NCBI GenBank assembly: GCA_028356795.1 | Contig: JAOMVH010000012.1 | Location: 1-32,889, forward strand | Source: Aliiglaciecola sp. | Lineage (GTDB): Bacteria > Pseudomonadota > Gammaproteobacteria > Enterobacterales > Alteromonadaceae | Direction: 5' to 3' | DNA: 32,889 nt | Shown here: positions 1 to 6,402 of the stretch, in pieces | How positions within the stretch are numbered: the stretch's first letter is position 1 | Layout: each line of letters begins with the position of its first letter | Notes under the pieces: model-generated | Databases searched by the model: none | The model's input: only the letters and a program-made list of their open reading frames with translations | Told to the model about the DNA's origin: nothing | Position numbers and translations under genes: made by a program

Positions 1-230
1 GACTTCACTTTAACCTTGTTTTGTCTATTCTGCTCTGTCTCTAGGGGCTGAACTATCCAAATGCACCAATGGGCAATTGTGCAGTAATATTTTGTGTTAT
101 CTATCTGGCGACACCGCTCAATCATTTTTTCTGTATTAGTTTCAGCGCAGCCATAGGCACAAGGTTGGCCTTTGGTATAAAATGTCGTAGCAAGTTTAGA
201 CAGTTGGTTTTGAAGATTTTGGTCTGACAT
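1..230 (-). CDS. Unrecognised small protein, 3' part cut by window edge
   Basis: An uninterrupted minus-strand frame starts at ATG 230-228, preceded on that strand by a GGAG ribosome site, and runs off the left window edge after 76 codons. The visible protein begins MSDQNLQNQLSKLA and is cysteine-rich in the middle (QPCAYGC, IERC, KYYC, HWC). I do not recognise the family. A degraded relative lies at 10450-10691 and shares the CAET..EKMI / CSES..EMVI and KYYC / KHYC positions plus about 100 bp of upstream DNA. The preserved frame and good ribosome site argue that this copy is a real gene. Confidence 0.6.
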   Translation of the reverse strand, partial: MSDQNLQNQLSKLATTFYTKGQPCAYGCAETNTEKMIERCRQIDNTKYYCTIAHWCIWIVQPLETEQNRQNKVKVK

Positions 231-603
231 AGGTTGCTCCATAATACGTTAGCGAATAGAACGCGAAGGGCAAAAAATGACCCATTCGCAACAACCTAAT
301 TTTAGTATAGCCCAATGCTCGCGAATCACCAGTAACCCGTATTGTATGCCTCGGACTCTCTAGTCAAGATGACGCAAGCAGCTTGCTTATCGAGTAAATA
401 CATTTATCGTTTCTTGTACTTTCATCTCTTACTAAGTGTATTCCGCGCACCCCAACTTTATTGGGTCCATGCACATCTGCCTTGAAACTGTCACCAACGA
501 ATACGGTTTGCCGTTGTCAGTTGATAAGATTAATTGCAGTAACTAATGCGCTTTTCTGAAAAAAACCATATAACCCAAACGAGATTTCTAAAAAGATATT
601 GAT
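231..603. other. Left-flank intergenic region
   Basis: Apart from the HAD remnant at 364-507 I see no gene here. The stretch 232-330 resembles 10693-10790 (for example TCGCAACAACCTAATTTTAG against TCGCAAAAACTTAATTCTAA), upstream of a related degraded gene. A TTTTCTGAAAA box at about 552-561 sits roughly 50 bp before the first arm-type repeat. A similar box lies roughly 50 bp before the repeats at 21072. Confidence 0.4.
364..507 (-). pseudogene. HAD-superfamily phosphatase, C-terminal remnant
   Basis: On the minus strand about 48 codons read VFVGDSFKADVHGPNKVG and then GIHLVRDES before a TGA at 364-366. The motif GDS..DV..(P/A)...G is the fourth HAD motif and tail of HAD-IA phosphatases. Upstream of 507 the frame meets a stop within a few codons and no start or motifs I-III are found, so only the 3' end survives. 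The break lies about 95 bp left of the first GGTCCA-type site at 604. It may mark where foreign DNA joined a host gene, but the missing 5' part was not found elsewhere in the window. Confidence 0.55.
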
Positions 604-676
604 GTTCCAAAAATACGAATTTGCTGTTCCAGTGAAAATTAGCATTGGCGGTCCAAATGTGAGGAATAGTGGTCCA
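604..676 (+). repeat. Four direct GGTCCA-type arm sites, locus 1
   Basis: The hexamers GTTCCA (604), GTTCCA (626), GGTCCA (650) and GGTCCA (671) lie in the same orientation at steps of 22, 24 and 21 bp, about two helical turns. The same four-site array occurs at 15876-15946 and 21072-21140. This looks like an array of binding sites for a transposase or recombinase, comparable to the repeated TnsB sites in Tn7 ends. Which protein binds is not known. Confidence 0.65.
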
Positions 677-682
677 GATTGG

Positions 683-708
683 TCGGAATATACACCTATA
701 TATTCCGA
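683..708. repeat. Palindromic core, candidate recombination crossover site, locus 1
   Basis: Perfect 10-bp inverted arms (TCGGAATATA at 683-692 and TATATTCCGA at 699-708) flank a 6-bp centre CACCTA. The centre starts exactly 22 bp after the last direct site at 671. Arms of about 10 bp around a 6-8 bp spacer are the usual form of a tyrosine-recombinase core site. Related cores occur at 15953-15978 and 21147-21172. Confidence 0.55.
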
Positions 709-736
709 TAGAATTTACCACATAGCAGCGGTTAAA

Positions 737-786
737 CCGGACGCGATTCCATTTATTTTGGAACACGTATCGCGTTACTTTGGACC
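737..786 (-). repeat. Three inverted GGTCCA-type arm sites, locus 1
   Basis: CCGGAC (737), TGGAAC (759) and TGGACC (781) are inverted copies of the GGTCCA-type site at exact 22-bp steps, beginning 44 bp after the core centre at 693. The equivalent trio at 21201-21247 has the same 44-bp offset. The last site ends 48 bp before the stop codon of the divergent gene, so this is probably the left end of element 1. Confidence 0.6.
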
Positions 787-833
787 ACTCTGCATTTTAG
801 AAATCACTCACACATGATTTAAGTGCAATGATT

Positions 834-1778
834 TTAGAAATTTTTTAAACTCACAAGATGTTTTAGAAGTTCGTCATTCATGTTCAATCGCGTGAGCGAT
901 TCTTCGTCATAGTTAGCAAGCTGATTTGCGATTTGCTTAAGACTAAAATGTTTCAATAGAGCTAGAAATGCTAATTGGTTTTGCTCGTTTACAAAAGTTG
1001 GAAATTTCAGTTTCGCTGCATCTAATATTTGTTTGTAGCATGAACATGTAATTGAGAATACATCGAGTGAGAAGAGTTGTTGTATGTAGATAGGCAGGAT
1101 AACTGTTGACTCTAGACTCGTGCTTTTTCCAAGGCTTAAAGGCACTACTGTAAGATAATGTCCATTGGATTTATTACTAGTAAAAAAACGTGAAACACTA
1201 TTGATCAATCGAAATCCATACGGTAATGCTTTGGGATAAGTGACAGCGAACATACGCAAAATTAGCTTGGTTGCAGCCATATCAAATACGCTATCATTTA
1301 ACGCATGTAATTTTATTTCCTCGACTCGTCGTTTGATGAGTAGAGCACATAGTCCATCGACATCGCTTTTTGCCAGCAGCTTGAAGTCATCTTTGGGTTT
1401 AAAGTCATTGTGCTTTTTGTCTAACAACCGTTCTTGATAAGCAAATGGCAAACGACTGGTCAATGACAATAGCTCACTCATATTTAGCTGCGGGTTATCA
1501 AGTAACTCCCATAAAGGGTGAACCAGCAGTTTAGCAGTACCAGGATAGATGTCTTCTAACAATTTTACTTTCGATAGTTGCTTAATTGGTTCTCCCTTCA
1601 ACTTTTGCCTCATCATTCGAGGCTTCAATCCCGCTCTTGGATGAGTTATTCCAAGCTGCTTGCAAAACATTTCTGGGCTTGACTGACCAGAAATCCTCAT
1701 AATTTGGAGCGCCCAAAGATTGGCACTCAACCCCTTACATTCTGAACTCAGCGATAAATAACGACGTAAATCGTACAT
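834..1778 (-). CDS. Divergent accessory protein of the mobility module
   Basis: A 314-aa protein read away from the transposition genes. The start is ATG 1778-1776 because AGGAGG lies just upstream on that strand. The upstream in-frame ATG at 1817 has no such site. I do not recognise a domain. It is mostly helical and basic in appearance, with no obvious membrane segment. Its first ~100 residues align loosely with the 226-aa product of 21255-21935 in element 2 (RRYLSLSSECKGLSANLW against ERYSLVASDIQGMATSGL, then LSKVKLLEDIYPGT against LDKLKRIEQLFPQS). Both genes sit between the inverted arm sites and the small gene, in the same divergent orientation, so it is a genuine part of the module. A regulatory or target-choice role is possible, but this is a guess from position only. 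Confidence 0.7.
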   Translation of the reverse strand: MYDLRRYLSLSSECKGLSANLWALQIMRISGQSSPEMFCKQLGITHPRAGLKPRMMRQKLKGEPIKQLSKVKLLEDIYPGTAKLLVHPLWELLDNPQLNMSELLSLTSRLPFAYQERLLDKKHNDFKPKDDFKLLAKSDVDGLCALLIKRRVEEIKLHALNDSVFDMAATKLILRMFAVTYPKALPYGFRLINSVSRFFTSNKSNGHYLTVVPLSLGKSTSLESTVILPIYIQQLFSLDVFSITCSCYKQILDAAKLKFPTFVNEQNQLAFLALLKHFSLKQIANQLANYDEESLTRLNMNDELLKHLVSLKNF

Positions 1779-1973
1779 TTTGCCTCCTGATAAGTGATAT
1801 TTAAAACCGAGTACCACTTATTCAATCAATATCATCTGGTTAAAAAACATACAGTTAGCAAGGTTGCATTCCTTAAAACCTCGCATTTTGGCTACTTCAC
1901 TATTCAATTTAGTGAGCAATATTTGTACCGATAGAAAGGTTAGTCGCAATAAGTACCAAACTAAGGAGGACAA
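1779..1973. promoter_or_regulatory. Divergent intergenic region of the mobility module
   Basis: This ~195-bp gap separates the divergent gene from the small gene and must hold promoters for both directions. It is AT-rich. I could not define a confident -35/-10 pair. The AAGGAGG ribosome site of the small gene lies at about 1962-1968. The equivalent gap in element 2 is 21936-22100. Confidence 0.35.
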
Positions 1974-2225
1974 ATGAGCGATGAAGAGGTGCAACTATTA
2001 GCAAAGCAACTTGAGTCAGATCTATTGAAATTGTATGGCTCACCTGTGATCAGCGGTGGTGAATTACAAAGAGCGTTGGGATACAGAACAAAAGACGGGT
2101 TACGTCAAGCGATACTCAGAAATACGCTACCAGTAAAAGTATTCCAAATTCCAAAGCGACGCGGTTACTTTGCTCTAATTAAAGACGTCGCCAATTACTT
2201 AGCGCAGCGTGCACGAGATAAGTGA
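1974..2225 (+). CDS. Small basic protein at the head of the transposition operon
   Basis: An 83-aa protein with a strong AAGGAGG ribosome site 5-11 bases before the ATG. The middle (GELQRALGYRTKDGLRQAI) looks like a helix-turn-helix for DNA binding, and the end reads RRGYFALIKDVANYLAQ. The homologue in element 2 (22101-22383) keeps ESDL..LY.SP..SG..LQ.ALG and RRG..AL.KDVA. The conserved place, just before the transposase, suggests a regulator or DNA-bending cofactor. I do not recognise a named family. It is intact here, while the element 2 copy is frameshifted. Confidence 0.75.
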   Translation: MSDEEVQLLAKQLESDLLKLYGSPVISGGELQRALGYRTKDGLRQAILRNTLPVKVFQIPKRRGYFALIKDVANYLAQRARDK

Positions 2226-2277
2226 AGTGGATTGCTTGAAAGCATAAACAAACATTGGTTTATAAAATTGAGGAAAA

Positions 2278-3825
2278 ATGATGATACAACCTGAGAAAAT
2301 TCGAGAGATTATCCGAATCGATACAATATACCCAGACATGTCCAATCGACAGCTAGGAAAACTAACCAATTGCTCACACCAATCCGTTGGACGGGTGCTT
2401 AAGCGAGTCAAACTAAATGGAATTAGTCACGCTATTGCAATACAGCTTAAGAACAAAGAGCTTATAGAAAGCCTATACCCATGTATCCATATTTCAGATA
2501 AAAAATATCGTGAGCCTGACTACGACGAGCACGTAAAACAATCTTTGCTGAAAAAAGGCAAATCACGAACCCTTTTGTATTTGGAGTATAGAGCCAAAGC
2601 CCCCTCCACGGCATTAAGTAAGAGTCAGTATTTTTCGAAAGTACGTAAATTTTTGAAGACAACCAGATTAGCTATGCGACAAACTCATGTTGCAGGAGAT
2701 GTCGTGTACATCGATTACGCCGGAACAAAAGTTTTTTACAGCAAAGATGGGCAGAAGATTAGCGCTAAAGTATTTGTTGCAGTGCTCGGTGCTTCAAAAA
2801 AACTATTTGCATTTGCGACACCTGGTGAACGGACGAAAGATTGGATTAATGGGATTGTTGCAATGTTTAAAGCATTCGGTGGTGTCACAAGTATTGTTTC
2901 CATTGACAACGCAACAGCACTAGTAAGCAAACCAGGTCTCATTCCCGTTTTGGTTAAAAATATAGTGTTATTGGGTGAATTCTATCATTGTATTTTTGAC
3001 TCTTGTCGGGTCGCTTCACCACAGGATAAATCGTTGGCTGAGCTGGGGGTTAAGTGGGTAAAACAGCGAATACTAATACCAATGAATCACGATATGACAT
3101 TTTTTTCATTGGATGAGGTGAATGCTCACCTTTCAAAAAAAGTTGAAGAATTAAACAATTTGCCGCTACAAAAACTAAAAATTTCACGCAACGAATTGTT
3201 TGAACAGACGGACGGAAAACACTTGCGACCCTTGCCTAAAAAGCCTTTTGAAGCGGTTGATGTATTTAAAATGTTAATTGTGCCTGCGGATTATCACATT
3301 GAACACAATAAACACTTTTACTCTGTGCCGTATAAGCTGGCGCATGAAGAAGTGGAAGTGGTTGTAACAAACACAAATCTAAAAGTATTTCATCAACATC
3401 AACTCGAAGCTATACATAAGTTGAGCGAAGAGCTTAATGGATCAACAACCGTTCATGAGCATTTATCACCTGAGCACTCGGCTGAAGCGTTAAAAACAAA
3501 GGACGAATACATGAAATGGGCTAAGGGCGTTGGTCCTCTCACTCAAGTATTTGTGGAGAAACAATACGAGGTCGTCCGCAACCCCAAATCACGGGCTATT
3601 GGTAAACGCGTTCAAAACTTAATGCGCTTATGTCTAAATAAACCTCAAGAGCATATTGAGCAAGCATGTGAATATGCAATTGAAAACAACATGCCACCCA
3701 GTGAATTAGGTATGGTTTTTAAGATGTTAGAGCATTTAGAGACTAAGGCATCCGTATTAATGCCGCCCACTGCTCACAAAAATATTCGTGGCAAAAATTC
3801 ATTTGGAGGCAATTATGCTCATTAA
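2278..3825 (+). CDS. IS21/IstA-like DDE transposase, element 1
   Basis: A 515-aa protein with an N-terminal helix-turn-helix (MSNRQLGKLTNCSHQSVGRV, residues 21-40) and an RNase-H-fold catalytic core. The likely DDE triad is D146 (VYIDYAG), D210 (VSIDNAT) and E255 (PQDKSLAELGVKWV), matching IstA order and spacing. The downstream beta-barrel part contains HFYSVPYKL, the usual Mu/IstA C-terminal motif. It would cut and join element ends, helped by the ATPase encoded next. GAGGA precedes the ATG at 2278; an ATG at 2281 is equally possible. The 3' end overlaps the ATPase gene by 11 bp. It is strongly diverged from the element 2 copy, so the two elements are not recent duplicates. Confidence 0.9.
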   Translation: MMIQPEKIREIIRIDTIYPDMSNRQLGKLTNCSHQSVGRVLKRVKLNGISHAIAIQLKNKELIESLYPCIHISDKKYREPDYDEHVKQSLLKKGKSRTLLYLEYRAKAPSTALSKSQYFSKVRKFLKTTRLAMRQTHVAGDVVYIDYAGTKVFYSKDGQKISAKVFVAVLGASKKLFAFATPGERTKDWINGIVAMFKAFGGVTSIVSIDNATALVSKPGLIPVLVKNIVLLGEFYHCIFDSCRVASPQDKSLAELGVKWVKQRILIPMNHDMTFFSLDEVNAHLSKKVEELNNLPLQKLKISRNELFEQTDGKHLRPLPKKPFEAVDVFKMLIVPADYHIEHNKHFYSVPYKLAHEEVEVVVTNTNLKVFHQHQLEAIHKLSEELNGSTTVHEHLSPEHSAEALKTKDEYMKWAKGVGPLTQVFVEKQYEVVRNPKSRAIGKRVQNLMRLCLNKPQEHIEQACEYAIENNMPPSELGMVFKMLEHLETKASVLMPPTAHKNIRGKNSFGGNYAH

Positions 3826-4570
3826 TGAAAGTATTGAAAATAGACTTAAAGAGTTAAAGCTGGGCGGTATTCAAGCTGCACTTATGCAACAAAATGCGAG
3901 CGGTGCATTTTGTGAAATGTCTTTTTTGGAGCGTCTTGAACACTTGCTACGCGCACAAGTTGTCATGAATAAAAACAGGCGGATTACAACGTTGCAAAAA
4001 CAAGCAAACCTCCGTTGGCCGCAAGCTAATTTAGGTGACTTAGACTATTCACTTCAACCAAGCCTCAAAAAGCAAGTCATTGCTGAGCTTTTAGAGCTAA
4101 ATTGGGTGAGGAACGCGAATCATCTAATTTTAACTGGAGCTACCGGTACTGGAAAGACACACCTTGCGTGTGCATTTGCTAACGCAGCTATTCTTTGTGG
4201 GTTTCCAGTTAAGTTTTACAAATTCCAACATCTGTTGGCTGAGTTAATTGCAGCGGATCAAGAAAACGAGTTAGCAAAGCTTCGCAAAAGACTAGCTAGA
4301 TTTAAGGTACTTGTCATAGATGACTGGGGTATTTCCATGCTAGGTTCCGCGCAACGTCACATGCTTTTTGACTTAGTGGAGTCTCGTGATAAGCAAGCAT
4401 CCATGATCATTACGTCTCAGTACCCAAAAGAAGATTGGTACGACGCATTTGGTGATGCAACGATTGCAGAGTCAGTGCTAGATCGCATCGTGCATTCGTC
4501 TCATACATTAAATTTAGCTGGAATATCAATGCGCAAAGTAAATGGGTTGGGAGGAGAGTGCAATGAGTAA
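3815..4570 (+). CDS. IstB-like AAA+ transposition ATPase, element 1
   Basis: A 251-aa protein with Walker A GATGTGKTH, Walker B VLVIDDWG and the sensor stretch MIITSQYP, in IstB/DnaC order. IstB-type proteins form ATP-dependent filaments on target DNA and activate the DDE transposase. The start at 3815 is chosen for the GGAGG just upstream, inside the end of the transposase gene. The stop overlaps the next gene's start by 8 bp, which implies translational coupling. The element 2 homologue is exactly the same length (251 aa). Confidence 0.9.
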   Translation: MLINESIENRLKELKLGGIQAALMQQNASGAFCEMSFLERLEHLLRAQVVMNKNRRITTLQKQANLRWPQANLGDLDYSLQPSLKKQVIAELLELNWVRNANHLILTGATGTGKTHLACAFANAAILCGFPVKFYKFQHLLAELIAADQENELAKLRKRLARFKVLVIDDWGISMLGSAQRHMLFDLVESRDKQASMIITSQYPKEDWYDAFGDATIAESVLDRIVHSSHTLNLAGISMRKVNGLGGECNE

Positions 4571-5312
4571 TAAATCAAACCCCATTACCAATATGACTTC
4601 GATACTTGATGTGAGCGGATTCACTGAGTTTGATGTGCAAGTTCGCGATCAATTTATGCCCATCACACAAGGACTCTATCATCAGACTCTGCTGCTTGAA
4701 GATACGCCACAGCATTATTTGCAACAACACTATGATATTGACATTGAGAAGATTCAAAAATATAAGCTTGGCTTTTGCAATCGGTCACTGGTCACTAAAA
4801 TGCCACACCATCGATCTCAAGATGGTGTAAAAATTCGTAGCGCTTTATCTCGCTTTAAAATACTTCGCCCTAGCGGACATGAAAACTATCGCGGTTGCAT
4901 TACTGTTCCTATTTTTCACAAAGGGGAGATCGTTGCCTATTATGGAGAAAGAATTAGTCGTGTTCGCAGAGGTTCTTCGCAAAGTTATTGGCACCCTTTT
5001 GATAAACCAGCCATTTTTAACGTCGAGGGCGTTCCAGAGACAAAGACGCTTTTTATGTGCCAAAGCCCGTTATTGGCAATAAAAATGATGGAAGCTTTTG
5101 ACGACAAGGTTATTGCCACAGATTCAAATTTTAACATGTGTAGTAAAGACATTTCCTGTCTTGTAGACAAAGGTGTTGAAACATTGATTGTGGTAAAAAG
5201 TGTCGAACCTTCCAAATCGTGCATCGCAAGCTTGTCCAAATCGCTAGCAAAGTTCGGAATAACTTATCAGTCTTTCTCGTACACGCATGGTGGGCAATAT
5301 GGGCGAGCATAA
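4563..5312 (+). CDS. Degenerate DnaG-core/TOPRIM-like protein, element 1
   Basis: A 249-aa protein with start ATG 4563 behind GGAGGAG, overlapping the ATPase gene by 8 bp. Residues ~45-160 follow the N-terminal part of the DnaG catalytic core: a YL..HYDI....I.KYKLGF segment, then YRGCITVPIFHKGEIVAYYGERI, like the primase RI.FPI....G.V..FGGR motif. The TOPRIM strand that should read vvEG..DAL is MCQSPLLAI, so the catalytic glutamate is missing. The acidic motif is replaced by IVVKSVE. The element 2 homologue has lost the same glutamate. I infer a non-catalytic DNA-binding or adaptor protein specific to these elements; there is no zinc finger and no helicase domain. Confidence 0.7.
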   Translation: MSNKSNPITNMTSILDVSGFTEFDVQVRDQFMPITQGLYHQTLLLEDTPQHYLQQHYDIDIEKIQKYKLGFCNRSLVTKMPHHRSQDGVKIRSALSRFKILRPSGHENYRGCITVPIFHKGEIVAYYGERISRVRRGSSQSYWHPFDKPAIFNVEGVPETKTLFMCQSPLLAIKMMEAFDDKVIATDSNFNMCSKDISCLVDKGVETLIVVKSVEPSKSCIASLSKSLAKFGITYQSFSYTHGGQYGRA

Positions 5313-6267
5313 TTTCTTTAGTTTTTTCAACATTTATGAAAAACATTGTTTAGCAGAAGGGCAGTCGCCACGCACAGTTAAAACGAAACTGAGCAATCTG
5401 AAAATGTTCGTTAAATGGTGTATTGCTAACAATATCGATGAGATAAGAGAAGTCACAAAATCAATCGTTGAACAGTACAAAGCAGATTTAGCTGAGACAG
5501 TTAACCCGCGTAATAATCAACCTTTACGAAAAAACACGAAAAGACGACGTGTTACAGATGTCAGGACGTTCTTTAAAGAGTTAACTTATCTTGACTACTT
5601 TGAAGTCAACCCACTTGAAAACTTACGTTTACCCAAGCCGCAAAGAACGTTACCTACGGCATTTCTTACATTTGAAGATATTGAACAGGTTTTCCAAGCA
5701 ACAGTGCCTTATGGTGATACTGGCAAGCGAGACAGAGCAATACTGGAAACGTTTTACAGTACCGGCGCACGCAGAATGGAAGTGGCTAATTTGGATGTAA
5801 TGGACGTCAATTTCAAACAAAAGCAGATTTTTGTTACCGGCAAAGGCGATAAAGAACGTTTTATTCCTATTGCTGATAGAGCCTGTGATTGGATAAAGCA
5901 CTACGTAAACCATGTTCGCCCAAAACTTGTAGATAAAAAGTCAGGTTTTACATTATTTTTGGATAACCGAGGCATGAAGTACAGAGAAACGCAAATGAGT
6001 GACTTAGCAAAGAAGTATATCCTCAAAGCAGGTTTTGACGTTAACGCAGCATGTAATGTGTTCAGACATAGTGCAGCAACCCATATGCTTGAAAATGGCG
6101 CTGACATTCGTGAAATCCAACAATACCTGGGGCATTCTGATCTTTCAACGACGCAGGTTTATACTCATGTCACCAACGTGCAATTAAAGAAAACCTACCA
6201 AAAGTCACACCCCGCTGCGAGACAAACTAAAAGGCTGATCGCCACAGAGTTTGGTCGCTACAGGTAA
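5299..6267 (+). CDS. Tyrosine recombinase, element 1
   Basis: A 322-aa XerC/integrase-type protein. Residues ~1-100 form a SAM-like core-binding domain (GQSPRTVKTKLSNLKMFVKW). The catalytic residues are R158 (GARRMEV), K182 (GKGDKERF), R256, H279 (LGHSDLSTTQ) and nucleophile Y288 (VYTHV). The position that is His in the usual HxxR box is Asn253 (NVFRHSAATHML), and the element 2 copy has the same change. ATG 5299 is preferred to 5287 because GGTGGG lies before it. It overlaps the previous gene's end. It probably resolves cointegrates or integrates the element at the core sites at 683, 15953 and 21147. Confidence 0.88.
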   Translation: MGEHNFFSFFNIYEKHCLAEGQSPRTVKTKLSNLKMFVKWCIANNIDEIREVTKSIVEQYKADLAETVNPRNNQPLRKNTKRRRVTDVRTFFKELTYLDYFEVNPLENLRLPKPQRTLPTAFLTFEDIEQVFQATVPYGDTGKRDRAILETFYSTGARRMEVANLDVMDVNFKQKQIFVTGKGDKERFIPIADRACDWIKHYVNHVRPKLVDKKSGFTLFLDNRGMKYRETQMSDLAKKYILKAGFDVNAACNVFRHSAATHMLENGADIREIQQYLGHSDLSTTQVYTHVTNVQLKKTYQKSHPAARQTKRLIATEFGRYR

Positions 6268-6314
6268 AATCGAAAGCAAAATATGTGTATGAAAAGTAAA
6301 AGGATAGGAGTATC

Positions 6315-6380
6315 TTGAAAAAAAGTATGCCTAATCAAAAGCTCATGGATAAAACAATAACCTTTTCTATTTTAGGTTAA
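6315..6380 (+). CDS. Possible 21-aa leader peptide before gajA
   Basis: A TTG codon at 6315 follows AGGAG at 6306-6310 with ideal spacing and opens a 21-codon frame (MKKSMPNQKLMDK...), ending at TAA 6378-6380, 22 bp before GajA. The ribosome site is better than that of gajA itself. It could be a translated leader, or only a chance frame in the promoter region. No conservation data are available. Confidence 0.25.
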   Translation: MKKSMPNQKLMDKTITFSILG

Positions 6381-6402
6381 TCGACCGACTCAAGGAAGAA
6401 CA

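Noticed and set aside
231-330. Integron attC site, suggested by small genes with similar leaders
   Set aside because: No paired R'/R'' boxes (GTTRRRY with its inverse core site) could be made out here or near 10700.
464-469. GGTCCA as a further arm site
   Set aside because: It lies inside the HAD coding remnant and is not in phase with the array at 604.
604-786. Phased short repeats that at first sight resemble a CRISPR array or plasmid iterons
   Set aside because: Only six bases are conserved per unit, the last three units are inverted, spacing is ~22 bp and no cas or rep gene is nearby. Binding-site arrays at element ends fit better.
599-817. Plus-strand open frame across the arm sites of locus 1, and an overlapping minus-strand frame
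   Set aside because: No ribosome site, and the sequence is fully explained by the arm sites and the core palindrome.
4563-5312. Active DNA primase
   Set aside because: No zinc-binding domain, and the TOPRIM catalytic glutamate is absent.
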